NCBI RefSeq assembly: GCF_905475465.1 | Contig: NC_062253.1 | Location: 1,674,001 to 1,738,000 of the forward strand | Direction: 5' to 3' | Length of the DNA: 64,000 nt | From: Pieris napi | Taxonomy: Eukaryota; Arthropoda; Insecta; Lepidoptera; Pieridae | Part shown: positions 19,889 to 30,515 of the stretch, piece after piece | Layout: each line of letters begins with the position of its first letter | Numbering within the stretch: the stretch's first letter is position 1 | Translations under genes and position numbers: made by a program | Notes under the pieces: generated by a model | What the model was told of the DNA's origin: nothing | What the model saw: only the letters and a program-made list of their open reading frames with translations | The model's database searches: none

Positions 19889-22858
19889 TTAGACCATTGG
19901 TTGGATTAAGTTTTCAGTCTCATCATAGTTGAGACCTTGTATGTAGGCAGTGACCTTCTTTTTACAACTGAAGGATAAGAGTAAGTGAATATTCAGCTTG
20001 CGATTTAGTTTGTTGTAAATAAAAGGGCCGAGGTAACAGTAGAAGCGGTGGGAAAAGGCAGTGTAGAGAGAAGGAAGGTGAACAGGGGGTGGGCGGCGAG
20101 CAGATCGAGAGGAAGAAGGACTAGGTTTATGTTCGTGATGCTGTTTGAGGGCTGTGTTTAGGATGAACAGTTGACGTACTGTAAGTATCTGAGCTTCCTG
20201 ATAGAGGGTGAAAGTAGGGAAAAGAATGGGTTTGAATAAGCAAACTTTTAGAAGAGCCCTCTGGGCACGTTCCAGGGACAGCAGATGGGTTTTGGCTGCA
20301 CCACCCCAAGTGGTGATAGCATATAATAAAACAGATTGACATAATGCTAAATACATCATTCTGACTATATGAGGCTCGGCAACATGACGAATTTTCTTAA
20401 AGATAAACATGAGTTTGCGGACTCTACCACACATATTCATAAGATGGGCCTGAAACGTGAGTCGACTATCTAGTGTGATGCCAAGATACTTAACCGTACA
20501 ACCTCTCTTCAATGTAGCGCAAGAGCATGGAACAGAAGGAACAGAAGAATGTGTATGGGCAGTTAAGGAATACGGGATTAAGGCTATGGGAGGAGTATAT
20601 ATGGAGAAGGTAAGATAGCAAGTTTTCTCTATATTAAGAGTTAATAAATTTTGGCGCAGCCAACACGAAACGATATCAAATCCGGTCTGTGCATAAGAGA
20701 AAGCTTCCCTCCAGCTTTTTGCAGAGAAAACAAGAGCAGTATCGTCGGCGTAAGAGACCAATTTGCAATTAGGTATTTTCAGGGAACACAGATCATTCAT
20801 GTACACTAGGAACAGCGTAGGACCAAGAATGCTGCCCTGGGGGACTCCGAATTCCACTGGAAGGTAAGAGCTGACATGGCCATCTACCACTACACATTGA
20901 CTCCGACCGCTGAGGTAACTTTTAAATAAGGAAAGTTGAACTCCTCTCACTCCAAGCGCTTCCAGTTTCTGTAGAAGGATTTGGGCCGAGACAGTGTCGA
21001 ATGCCTTCGCGAGGTCTAAGAATATGCCCAGACACTTCCTATGGCTGTCCAAGTTCCTAACTATGTGATCGGTTAATTCATGGATGGCATCCGATGAAGA
21101 TCTTTTAGCTCTGAAACCGAATTGGTTCGGAGAAAGTAATTGTTTATCTTCCAGATAACTAACGAGACGTTTGTTTATTAGGCGTTCAAGGATCTTGGAC
21201 AGTGCTGACAGAATAGAGATGGGGCGATAGTTGTCGACACTGCCACGGTTGCCGGATTTGAAAATGGGATGCACTATTGCCTTTTTAAAAGCGGATGGGA
21301 AGATTCCCGTACGCATACTTAAGTTACATACATGGGCGATTGGTGTAGCTAATATTTTAAGGTTGCGTTTAAGTATGGCAGACGTGATGTTGTCCCAACC
21401 TGCAGCACAGCTTTCTTTCAAGGAATTTATAGTGATTTCGACTTCTTCAATAGAAGTGTCGAGCATGACGAATGATTGGAGAGGAAAAGGAGGATTTGGC
21501 CGTAATGGAGGTGGAGAGTCGTGTTGATGATTGGATTGTATATTTAAGGCAAGCGATTTTCCGATACCCACAAAGTGAGAGTTAACATGGTTTGTTGAGT
21601 CTTTTGGATTCGCTCTACATTTTAGGAGGTCACTTGGTCTATCATGTTTTTTATTAAGATTACTAACGTCTTTTATAGCTGTCCAAAGTTTTTTGGTGTT
21701 AGTTCCTGCATTTAGTAGTAGACCTTTTTCATAATTCTTTTTTAATTTCTTCAGTAGACTATTACAGAAGTTCCGGTATCTGTAGTATGTTTTACGCAGA
21801 ATATCATTTTCAGGTTGCTTTTTTAGTTTGTAATGCATTCTATCTCTATTACGTATACATTTAAGTAAGCCTGGGGTCATCCATGGCTTGATGATTTTAG
21901 TGCGGTGAGAGCGAGTCATTACGGAGGTGTGCATAGAGATAACTGATTGAAGAATTTCTATCAAATTGTTGGTTGCTTCTTCACAGTCAGTGTTATTGAG
22001 AACAGATGAAAAATCTGTATACAGGAGAGACTGTGAGAGGCTATCATGATCCACTTTTTTGATAGATCGAGTAGGAGCAGAGTAGCGTTTCTTTATATCT
22101 AAGGACATTACTACTGAACTATGATCAGTGATTGAAGAATTGATGACAAGAGTAAGAGCAGTAAGAGGTGATTTAAGAATACCGTGATCAAGACACGTAG
22201 AAGAAGGAAAACGAGTAGGGAAGGTATGAGTTGGGAGAAGCCCATGGTAAACCAACATGTTAAGATAATCTTCAGCTTCTTGGTTAAGATTCTCTGGAGT
22301 AATATCAATATTTATGTCACCTAAGATTATTATATTTTTGAAACTTTTAAGAGATTCTAGCAAGGTATTTAGAGAGTTAATAAAGTTCGTTTTATTTTTG
22401 AAAGCACTTGGTCGATAAATACCTAAAATTGCAGTATCAATATTAAGTTTAATTAAGAGAACGCTGGCTTCTGCTACAGAGGGTTCTTCAATTGAGATGC
22501 CTGTAATACAATTTTTATAGTAAACCAGGACTCCGTCATTTTTATTAACTGGGTTACAGGAAGAGATGCTGGAGAAACCTTTTATGGTTGGTATTACCGG
22601 GTTGCTTTCTAGAAAACATTCAGTGAGAATGATAATATCCGGGATAGTATGAAAATTTGTAAGTAAAATTTCAAAGTTCGCGAAATTTGCCGATAAGCTC
22701 CGAATATTTTGCGTTATAATATTTAGGACTTTATTATGTTTAGGTAAATAGTTTCGGACTTCATGTGGATCACAGCAATGGCTTGAAGCAACCGATACAT
22801 TATCGATGTTGTTTAATAATTGTCTATTATTACGATCGAATTTTGAAGCCTTGAGTAA
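19889..22858 (-). CDS. CR1-like ORF2: endonuclease-reverse transcriptase
   Basis: Open from just after a stop at 22,859-22,861 to the stop at 19,889, about 989 codons. From the start: an endonuclease domain with NIITQNIRSLSANF, IIILTECFL, VLVYYKN, ILGDINIDI and the CLDH...ITDHSSVVM end (APE type, nicks the target). Then RT with FLDLAKAFDTV, GVPQGSILGPTLF and YADDTALVFS (YADD at about 20,745-20,757), copying the element RNA at the nick. A thumb/C-terminal region follows. There is no ATG before or within the first ~170 codons, that is before the GDINIDI motif; the often predicted start at 22,363 is a TTG inside the endonuclease domain. ORF2 must therefore be entered from upstream, most simply from the hydrophobic frame 22,830-23,297 by a +1 shift, or the start was lost by a 1-base change. 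Confidence 0.85.
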   Translation of the reverse strand, partial: LLKASKFDRNNRQLLNNIDNVSVASSHCCDPHEVRNYLPKHNKVLNIITQNIRSLSANFANFEILLTNFHTIPDIIILTECFLESNPVIPTIKGFSSISSCNPVNKNDGVLVYYKNCITGISIEEPSVAEASVLLIKLNIDTAILGIYRPSAFKNKTNFINSLNTLLESLKSFKNIIILGDINIDITPENLNQEAEDYLNMLVYHGLLPTHTFPTRFPSSTCLDHGILKSPLTALTLVINSSITDHSSVVMSLDIKKRYSAPTRSIKKVDHDSLSQSLLYTDFSSVLNNTDCEEATNNLIEILQSVISMHTSVMTRSHRTKIIKPWMTPGLLKCIRNRDRMHYKLKKQPENDILRKTYYRYRNFCNSLLKKLKKNYEKGLLLNAGTNTKKLWTAIKDVSNLNKKHDRPSDLLKCRANPKDSTNHVNSHFVGIGKSLALNIQSNHQHDSPPPLRPNPPFPLQSFVMLDTSIEEVEITINSLKESCAAGWDNITSAILKRNLKILATPIAHVCNLSMRTGIFPSAFKKAIVHPIFKSGNRGSVDNYRPISILSALSKILERLINKRLVSYLEDKQLLSPNQFGFRAKRSSSDAIHELTDHIVRNLDSHRKCLGIFLDLAKAFDTVSAQILLQKLEALGVRGVQLSLFKSYLSGRSQCVVVDGHVSSYLPVEFGVPQGSILGPTLFLVYMNDLCSLKIPNCKLVSYADDTALVFSAKSWREAFSYAQTGFDIVSCWLRQNLLTLNIEKTCYLTFSIYTPPIALIPYSLTAHTHSSVPSVPCSCATLKRGCTVKYLGITLDSRLTFQAHLMNMCGRVRKLMFIFKKIRHVAEPHIVRMMYLALCQSVLLYAITTWGGAAKTHLLSLERAQRALLKVCLFKPILFPTFTLYQEAQILTVRQLFILNTALKQHHEHKPSPSSSRSARRPPPVHLPSLYTAFSHRFYCYLGPFIYNKLNRKLNIHLLLSFSCKKKVTAYIQGLNYDETENLIQPMV

Positions 22859-23297
22859 CTAAAAGTAACCAATTTGCTAGCACAATACAGTTATTAAATG
22901 GGAATAGCAGTGTATGGTCAATGAGTGCAAGCACAGGTTTACTAAACTTAAAGATATATGCACGCATTGGAATTAGAGTACAATTTAAATAGTATATATC
23001 AGTGAGATAGTCATAGATTATGTATAAGAGAAAAGTGTCTACAATATTTGTGTGTGAATAAAGAGGTATGAAATTAATTACGTGAGTAACAACTCTAGAA
23101 TAATATTTGAAAATTGAGCCTAAGGAACCAAATACTATCAGAAATGCTAAATTATATAGGTATATTATATGTGGAAATATAAAATATAATATAATACATA
23201 TGTAAAGGCGCGTCGGCACTATAGCACAGTTACAAACAATGATTTTACCTAGTACTAATATCATAGTAATTAAAAAACTAAATCTAATCATAAACAA
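22830..23297 (-). CDS. hydrophobic frame between ORF1 and ORF2, possible ORF2 leader
   Basis: A 155-codon frame begins with ATG 24 bp after the ORF1 stop and overlaps the ORF2 frame by 29 bp at 22,830-22,858. It is rich in Ile, Leu, Phe, Tyr and Val, with several stretches long enough to cross a membrane (about residues 3-25, 31-58, 86-105 and 120-147). It has no Cys/His cluster or known motif. Its position, its ATG and the lack of an ATG in ORF2 suggest that it is the N-terminus of ORF2, separated by one frameshift (+1 in the last 9-10 codons, around GFKIRS). It could also be an A/T-rich chance frame, since AT-rich DNA readily encodes such residues. I do not recognise it as a known family. 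Confidence 0.45.
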   Translation of the reverse strand: MFMIRFSFLITMILVLGKIIVCNCAIVPTRLYICIILYFIFPHIIYLYNLAFLIVFGSLGSIFKYYSRVVTHVINFIPLYSHTNIVDTFLLYIIYDYLTDIYYLNCTLIPMRAYIFKFSKPVLALIDHTLLFPFNNCIVLANWLLLVTQGFKIRS

Positions 23298-23320
23298 AGA
23301 CGGAAATACGTCGCAAGGAT

Positions 23321-24211
23321 CTAGTTTTTTGGCTGGGGGCCAACCAGCTGACTTTCATTAGTAACAACAATGAGTTTGGTGTGGTCTGCCTGCCTCAGCA
23401 GCACTCGGCCTCCGGAAGTCCAGCAATACTTATATTTTTCCGTCTTGGCGTATTCTCGAGCTAGATAGTATAGGCGGCGTGCCTGTGCCGTCAGATGCTC
23501 GGCGATGTAAATCGGATGTTGCGGACCACCGACGATGGTGGAGTTGAGTTTGTTACTGCCTCTGTTATGTTCTTTGAACGCCTTCAGAATTCTTCCCCTC
23601 GTAATAACTGAATTCAGGGTGCATACCAGAGTGATACTATCAGACTTTGACGGGACACGGCGGATATCAAATATCTCAGACAACGAGACTTCCACCGATA
23701 TCTCCTTGAAAAGCCGAGTGACAACAGATATCTGCTCATCCTGAGACAGAGTTCTGTTTGCCAGCCGGATGTTACGAATTTCCAGGGAGCTCAGCCTAGA
23801 ACGACGGTCCATATCCTCTGTTGTGTCTTCAACCTTAGATACACGCTCAAGGAAAGATTGTGTTTGTTTTTGATGTGAACTCAATTGTAACAGCAAGTCA
23901 TCATACTTTTGCGACAAAAATTCTATAGATTTTTCTGTTTCACTCTGCGAAGCCAGAATTTCTGTGTTTTGTCGCACAACATCCTGCACGTACGTTTTTA
24001 TTTCTGACAATTTCTCATCAGTTTCCTGTCGCCACATATTAATCGTGTTTAAGAATTTATCGATTTTTGACTCTTCCGAAACTCCACCACATTCGCACCG
24101 CCTTCGCTTCGAACGTTGAGTAATGTTGTCATCAATAGTGCTAGTATCACTTAAGTTTAAGTTTGGAGCGGAGCCATACTGTACATCTTGTTTACATGGA
24201 CTTCTAATCAT
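23321..24211 (-). CDS. CR1-like ORF1: coiled-coil/FP-like RNA-binding protein
   Basis: A 296-residue protein. After a basic stretch RRRCECGG (about residue 37) comes a predicted coiled coil (about 50-135: repeated EKLSEI, ESETEKSIEFLSQKYDDLL, SKVEDTTEDMDRRSR), then an RRM-like segment SSLEIRNIRLANRTL (about 138-210) and a C-terminal part with YIAEHLTAQARRLYYLAREY and VLLRQADHTKLIVV. This order recalls LINE ORF1 proteins related to the baculovirus FP protein that are widespread in Lepidoptera (family recall, not searched). Such proteins coat element RNA and assist priming. Start: the ATG at 24,211 is the first in frame. The gene sits directly upstream of the hydrophobic frame. Confidence 0.75.
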   Translation of the reverse strand: MIRSPCKQDVQYGSAPNLNLSDTSTIDDNITQRSKRRRCECGGVSEESKIDKFLNTINMWRQETDEKLSEIKTYVQDVVRQNTEILASQSETEKSIEFLSQKYDDLLLQLSSHQKQTQSFLERVSKVEDTTEDMDRRSRLSSLEIRNIRLANRTLSQDEQISVVTRLFKEISVEVSLSEIFDIRRVPSKSDSITLVCTLNSVITRGRILKAFKEHNRGSNKLNSTIVGGPQHPIYIAEHLTAQARRLYYLAREYAKTEKYKYCWTSGGRVLLRQADHTKLIVVTNESQLVGPQPKN

Positions 24212-24700
24212 TTTGTGATCGCAAACAGAAGAAGCTATCCGTGTCAGTGCAAAAATATAAAGGCGACAACACTTAAAGTGATGTGCGATTTACTATTAAT
24301 CTTATGGTATAATTAATAAATCACTATTGGGCCTAGTGCTAGCCACGCCTCCTTTAACTTGCTCGTACGCAGGTGGGCGTTACTGCTAATTAGCCACTCG
24401 AATTGCGGGATGCGTAACGACGAGATGCGCCAAATATAATTATCTCACTCACTCTTATGCTGCGTTACTTGAGTGGCCTCGGAGCTTGGTGGGAGAGCCG
24501 TCAGTCGTCTCGCAGTGCACGAAGCTTGTCTTGAGTATCCTCGGGAGTTATGTGCGCCTAGTACTCGAATCACTTATTTTTGAATATATTAAATTTAAAA
24601 ATATTTTTAAAATAATTTTATAAGGTGTAGCCGTAAAACACGTCTAGTCAGCCAGACATCCAAGGGGGGAGAGGAACTTTTACTAAGGTAAAAGCCCCAA

Positions 24701-25205
24701 TAGATTATCATGTACCAGTATATGATCACTCCATGTATTTGTATATCTATATTCACACTGTTTACATACTGTATATGTGCTAATGATAATATACATAAAT
24801 AAAAAATCTGCGTTTATTGCACAAGACGTAGCGTCATCTAAAGTTCTAATATGTAAAAACTAAATAAATACATCAACCAATAGCGTGTATTTTTTCTCGA
24901 TCTCCCTTACTCTCTCACTCAATCTTTCTCATTATAGCTCTCTCCCACCTCTCGCTCCATGGGACTGTGCGTGATGCGACGTTCGTTCTATCTCACTCTC
25001 TCTCTAGATCTTTCTCACTTGCTTGCTCCCTACTCTCGCTCCATGGGTATTTGCCTTACGCTACGTTCGCCCTTTCTCACTCTCTCTCAATCGGTCTCAA
25101 TCGCTCTCTCCCTTTTCTTCGACATAAACGCTGCACATCTTCGTGACGCTAATATTAATATTATAGTGTTTCTTCCGTGAATATTTTACTCTCAAGCGCC
25201 TAAAG
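24701..25205 (+). mobile_element. MITE-S copy with extended CT-rich region
   Basis: From about 24,880: 'ctctcactcaatctttctc', two 'ctctcgctccatggg' units, 'ctctctcaatcggtctcaat', 'aacgctgcacatcttcgtga' and the end 'gcgcctaaagaaaa' match MITE-S. If joined to 19,385-19,451, the CR1-like LINE interrupts a single copy. Confidence 0.5.
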
Positions 25206-27034
25206 AAAATTATAATTTTTGTACATATCCAATAATATATTAAAATTTCTGATTTGTAATCTAACTTCAATTAATTAAGTCATCAAGCTATATTTTTATT
25301 AACCTACGTTTTCGTATGAAATACCTTTACAATTTGAGGGGTTGGCAGTTGCGTCATTCGTAAAAGCTATCCATTCAAAAGTAACTTTCATTTTATATCA
25401 TTTTATGAAAGCTTTTATTGGTAAATATATTTTTGCTATTATTATATTAGTGATTCGCAGTTTTTGTGGATCTATTGACGTATAAGGAATAGAAAAAAAG
25501 GGTGTATTAACCTTTAGGAAAGTTATTTCTTATTAACTAATGTACACTTCTAATTTTCTGTCAAGTTGTGTTTTCGCTGTGATAGAGATACGTTATGGGA
25601 TATTAAACAAGATTTTAGATTATTTATTAGTGACTATAAAACCTATTTAAGGTCATTTTGAATTCTTTTAATGCTTTAAAAATTCACTAACGCTGGCAAG
25701 GCAAGATGGCGTCGTACCAATCCCTATGACGATCCATTTGTGTAACAAGAGTCTGGCTAATGACAGAAGATAATGAAAAAGCGCGGCAAATTAAAAAAAA
25801 ATTGTATGGTATCCCTAAAAGTTAGATATATTTTGTGGATTAAATTTACTTGATACTTGATTTTTTAAATATTTTTTCATTGATATTATCTGTATTTCTA
25901 TGAAATTAAATACTATACGTATTTAGTATTTTACTATTGATACTTAAATGACTAGCATTGCATGGAAAACTAAAACTATATTTACTATAAAACACAACTT
26001 TATTCGGAATAATCAAATCCTGCGAAAGAAAAGAAATATTCTATCAAATAAAACAAAGTTAAAGCTGTTATACCTGTTAAGTATTTGAAAAAATATATAA
26101 TAGAAATAAAAATAAGTAATTGCATGAAATATCAAGACAATAAATCATACTAACCTAAGAAATTCAATGACATTGTGTGTTGCCATCCGAAAGTTTTCAA
26201 ATAATTCAATTATCTTCTTTCATAAGACAGACTCTAACAAACTTTTAAAAAAACTTTTTTACGTGTTAATTATTCTTTAATAACACAAATATTATGTGGG
26301 GAAATTAGTCCAGAAATTAGTCTCCAGCGAAATTATACTCAAAAGCTGCATTAGATAGTCGAAGAACAAGCATTTTGACGACTTATCTGTGATCGTTATA
26401 TTCTGTGATGGTAATATTTTTCATTATAGATTTTTCGGTACAAAGATACTTTATTTCTTTTAAATTAAAGGTAGGTTAGTTGTTTACATCGTGCTAACAA
26501 ATTATTACGAAATTGCTAATAATTTTTTTATCTAATTCAATAATAGCACAAATAGAAAAACTTATATGGCGCGCTGTCAACATTTACTTTGGGCGATAAT
26601 TTTTTAGTCTACCCTCGTATTGTAAAATAATTGAACTTTTTGTGCGAATATCCTGACATACTTATGACTATCAATTCATACATGAAATAGACACTTACCT
26701 ATTGCTTTTTGACAATATATCATAAAACGAAAAACAAGTATCAATTTTTTTTAAAGGGTACTCATTGCAAATCTTTCCTATCTCTCAAATTCAGCCATTT
26801 TGCATACCCTTATAATAAACATTTATGACTTTATGCCTATAAAGATCATAGTTTAATGTGTTTGGGTATGATTCACCCAAAATATGAAGAATGATAGTCG
26901 TGACGAAACCCTCCAAAGCCAACTTTGACCCATTTGCACTAAATACTCCATAAACGCCTATATTACCCCTACTATTTGTGTGACTTAAATAGTGTGTTCG
27001 AATTGATGAGTGATTTTCAATATTTTTTATACAG
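25206..27034. other. unassigned AT-rich intergenic sequence
   Basis: About 1.8 kb, the longest stretch without recognisable repeats. No spliced coding signal or long frame was found. The frame at 26,791-27,081 (-) shows no domain and runs into LINE-M sequence. Confidence 0.4.
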
Positions 27035-27145
27035 AAAGGGGCAAACGGGCAGGAGGTTCCCCTGATGTTAAGTGATACCACTACTTATGTACACTCAATG
27101 ACAGAGGGCTCGCGAGTGCGTTGCCGGCCTTTTAATAATTGGTTC
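27035..27145 (-). pseudogene. LINE-M C-terminal scrap
   Basis: 'ggggcaaacgggcaggaggt' plus 'gatgttaagtgataccac' and 'gcgttgccggccttttaa' are the complement of the LINE-M stub (compare 11,130-11,345). Confidence 0.65.
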
Positions 27146-27834
27146 GGGAAAACTTCAGCTCGTATGACGAATATGCATGGGTTGCTTCTTACTTATCTAC
27201 AGGTACGTTTACCATTACAGTGGTCAAATGTGACTTTTAGTCCAGGTGCAGGTAGTTGCATACTCTTTTTACATGCTTTATATTAGCTTCACCTGTATGT
27301 ATGTATGTATGTAACCGACTCCTTCGGACTCGATTTTGACCCACTTTAAACGGACAGATTTAATTCAAACTTTGTACACTTATAAAGAATCAGCGACAAT
27401 ATAATAATTTCATAGGTTTATCTCGAAAAAACAATGAAATTTTTTTTAAGTCCACAAAGCAATACGATTAAATTGAGACAACATGTATTGCTGCTAGGAC
27501 TAAAAAGTGGAAAATAAATGTGATTTCACAATAAAACCAGTAATTTTTGTTCATTACCATTTTCAGCCTAAATTAGGAATTATTTTTCACTTTTTAGTTT
27601 GATGTGCTTTAAAAGCGTGTTTTATAGTTTTTTTTAAACTATATTTATTATTACATACAAAGACGTAAGACACAGTGGTATATTCATTAATAATGATAAA
27701 GTTTAGACACTTTCTACGTAGGTCGAGAAATCGAGGTCCAGCAACCATCACCACTACATTTTAATTTCTAGAACTAAAAGAAGAATAGAGAAGAGACCCA
27801 ATTAGCTGCTTGATTATTCTTAAAGGTTTCATAT
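27146..27834. other. unassigned; short tgta tract
   Basis: A (TGTA)n tract lies at about 27,294-27,314. Nothing else is recognised. Confidence 0.4.
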
Positions 27835-28160
27835 CAGTGGCGCTACAGTGGTTAAACTCCTCCGAAACGGCTCGACCGATTCTCATGAAATTTTGTGTGC
27901 ATATTGGGTATGTCTGAGAATCAGACAGCATCTATTTTTCATCCCCCTAAATGTTAAATGTCCACCCCTAAATTTTATTTTTTATTTTTTTAGACAAAGT
28001 TTTTAATTTCTATATTTTTATGATACAGCATTAAAAAATACATACAACCCCTAACTTTCACCCCTCTACGATATTTTCCCGTTTTTTTTCCCTACGATAA
28101 TCCCATATTTTTTATTATAAATGATATACATGGCAAAACGACGTTTGCCGGCTCGGTATA
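27835..28160 (+). mobile_element. Helitron-like element, 5' end missing
   Basis: 'ctcctccgaaacggctcgac' with 'cgattctcatgaaatttt' and the end 'ggcaaaacgacgtttgccgg' follow the same order as the Helitron at 38,637-39,291 read on its own strand. The 5' TC and the terminal CTAG are not intact. Confidence 0.55.
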
Positions 28161-28472
28161 AATATAATATTATATGTTCGAGAAACAATAGTAGAGATAC
28201 GATGACCCACATCAGAATTTACTGTTGCTGAAAGCAAACAAAATGCTAGCGAGAAAGCCTTATGGCGCATAAAAATATTGTCTCGCCTTTTCTGAAAAGA
28301 ATGTATTGAAAATTCATTTTCTTGGCATTTTTAAGCCCGGAATTTCTTCATATAAAATTATCAGTTTTTTAGTAAGTTCACAATTATTTTATAAAGTTTC
28401 TACAAGAAAACAACCTTTAAGCATAGGTGACAAACCAGCCTACGGGACGCCCAAAAAGGGCAGTCTACGTAG
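28161..28472. other. unassigned intergenic sequence
   Basis: No feature recognised. Confidence 0.35.
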
Positions 28473-28680
28473 CCCATGGACACGTATTTTAGTGGAAGCA
28501 TTGTCGGCTTTTGAGGAGTATGCTCTTTTTTTTAAACAGTTGGAGGTCTCCCCAGGGAAGACCACCACCGGGAGTTGGGGCCCATGGACACCTATTTTAG
28601 TGGGTGCGTTGCCGACCTTTGAGGAGTATGCTCTTTTTTAAACAATAGGGGTCTTTCCAGGGAAGACCCCCACTGGGAGT
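28473..28680 (+). repeat. 108-bp direct tandem duplication of a LINE-like segment
   Basis: Two copies start at 'cccatggacac' 28,473 and 28,581. Each runs through 'ttttgaggagtatgctcttt' or its variant, 'ttaaaca', and 'cagggaagacc'. The wording 'cccatggacac...gcgttgccg...tatgctctttt' parallels LINE-M ('ccttttaagaattggtacgc'), so it is probably a relative of that stub. The open frame 28,306-28,641 merely reads through both copies. Confidence 0.6.
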
Positions 28681-28760
28681 CTAGTTTGCAAATGAAAATG
28701 TCTTATGAAGCGGACCGAGGAAGACTTTCAGCCATCAAAGTGATGCTGGAAATTTTAAGT
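28681..28760. repeat. dispersed repeat shared with 3,434-3,515
   Basis: Same phrases as the left copy ('gcaaatgaaaatgtctt', 'gaggaagactttcagccatc'). Confidence 0.5.
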
Positions 28761-28950
28761 TACTATAGCTCATTGTGATGAAACGAGGCAAGAGGGATCA
28801 ACCCAACCATCCAACCAACAAACCATACACACTTAGAATAGTTTATGATTATGATGATGATACACTACGGATTTTATGTGGTTTCAGCAATAAAACTAGT
28901 GATAAAAAATCTTATCTATATCCATGGATAAGAATTTATCAAAAGTCAAA

Positions 28951-29220
28951 AATCTAAAATCATTTATTCATGTAGATAACACACATAGGAACACATGTAG
29001 GAAATGCTTCTAGCTTTACATTTAGTTCTCAAATCAAGGGCGTAGAACGGAAGAGAAGAACTGGCAATAAACTCTCCGCCACTCTTTTTAATCGCCAAGT
29101 TTTTTGTTTTACACAACGTTTGTAAGGAGCTGCAACCATTATACCATGTTCCACATGACAGCTTAAGTAATAAATAATAATAAAATTTAATCTTTGTTTT
29201 TTATTTATTATAAAAAACAA
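28951..29220 (-). repeat. tail-T LINE 3' end
   Basis: On the - strand: 'aacttggcgattaaaaagag', 'tggcggagagtttattgcc', 'agttcttctcttccg' and the end 'gaataaatgatttt' with a TTTTGACTTTTG-like tail. Confidence 0.7.
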
Positions 29221-29404
29221 AGATTTAAGTTAAGTTATATTTTTTTTTAATTAATAATAAGAAGCGCAATCCAAATGTAATCAATCCTCCTTTATAAATT
29301 GTAACATTCTCGTTTCTGATAATGTCCAATAGGTTGACTATACTTAATATATTCTTTATAGATAACATAATCGTCACATAGACAAAAATCCTTAAATAAT
29401 TCAA

Positions 29405-29590
29405 GTTTTTTGTTAGTCTAGCGTCGCAACCCCACTACCCCTTACTTTATATTGGTTATAAGCTCAAGTTTTAAACGATTAAAGCCAGTTGATACCCAGT
29501 TTCAAAGGAAGAGTTTCATTTAACATATATTTGAACATTCCAATAAAAACCGCCGCCGAACTTAACTCGTGATAGTATAATATTAATATT
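29405..29590. repeat. dispersed repeat shared with 43,331-43,500
   Basis: Shared phrases: 'tttgttagt(c/t)cagcgtcgca', 'aaccc...ttacccc', 'ttaaacgattaaag', 'cagttgacatttagttt'-like, and '(c)gtcgaacttac'. No coding content. Class unknown. Confidence 0.55.
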
Positions 29591-29841
29591 TTTCATTCTG
29601 TACTATCGCCACACTAACTAATACACACATGCACCCAAGCAAAAAAGAAAACATATTATATAATTAATAAATGCCTTGATAGTAATGGTCTCTACGTCGT
29701 AGCTGTCTACGGCGTAGCAAATTTATTCTCTAACATTATAAATTCTTTCAATATTATACACGTTTTACGACCACTATATGTAACTTTAGTATTGGATTTC
29801 TAATACTTTCTTCGTAGATAGAACTTTAAAACTATATAAAA

Positions 29842-30391
29842 CTAGCTCACCTGGCTAACTGCGTTCCGCCCTACAACCTTATAATATCGTTGTTACTTTA
29901 ATTTAACTTATTTTAGGATTTCATTAATGTTAAGTATTACATTAATACAACTTTTTTGCAAATACAGAAATGTTTTATTGCTTGCCATTGCGAAAGAAGA
30001 ATGGCGGTTTTACACATTAGGCATCTTCTCTCTAGCGTCAATATGGCGATACTGCATGTTAAGCACTTTCTGATATCCAACATCTTTTGATCAGGATCAA
30101 AGCATGTTTATACATCTCCTCATTCACCTCAAGATCGGAATTTCTTGAACTGACACGAATTCGACGTAAAATGATGCGTAGTTTTGTCAACAGATGGCAC
30201 CATATGGTTTTTGCATTCGTAAAATTAATTAATTTATTTATTGTTATTTGATAACTTATCCGATATTTTATTGCTTATTCTGCTATTCGGGACGGAAACA
30301 AATCCACCAAATTAAATACCATGGCAATCGGTCCAGCCGTTCTCGAGTTATAAGTGTTGTAACAAACACGACTTTCTTTTATATATATAGA
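29842..30391 (-). mobile_element. Non-autonomous Helitron-like element
   Basis: The + strand starts CTAGCTCACCTGGCTAACTG after an A; the - strand starts TCTATATATATAAAAGAAAG, again after an A. The internal 'ccagccgttctcgagttata' corresponds to the subterminal text of this Helitron class. No coding capacity. Confidence 0.65.
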
Positions 30392-30515
30392 TATATGTTA
30401 TGCTATTAATTGTTTAAATAAACTAGTACTACAATAGGTAAATGTTAAATAAAGTTCTTTAAATGCCTTTTTTTTTTAATAAAGGTTGTACTTCATATTA
30501 AAATTTAAAAAAGGA

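Larger units (their letters stand above)
19455..24679 (-). mobile_element. CR1-like non-LTR retrotransposon, near full length
   Basis: The element runs on the - strand: a 5' UTR (about 24,679-24,212), ORF1, a hydrophobic frame, ORF2, and a 3' UTR ending AATAAAG followed by about four TTTG units at 19,455-19,472, the short tandem tail typical of CR1-clade elements. TTACTAA occurs at 19,448-19,454 and 24,680-24,686 and may be the target duplication, though this is AT-rich. The 3' UTR holds an imperfect duplication of 'ttagtacttagataaatata' (19,783-19,825). The coding parts are open except for one frame change at 22,830-22,858. Confidence 0.8.

Noticed and set aside
22363..22363. Start of LINE ORF2 at 22,363
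   Set aside because: That codon is TTG in the middle of the endonuclease domain. The same frame continues open upstream to 22,858 with NIITQNIRSL and other endonuclease motifs.
24959..25180. 73-codon frame as a gene
   Set aside because: Same MITE-S CT-rich block as at 49,385, in another copy.
28306..28641. 111-codon protein-coding gene
   Set aside because: The frame reads through the two units of a tandem duplicated repeat and has no domain.
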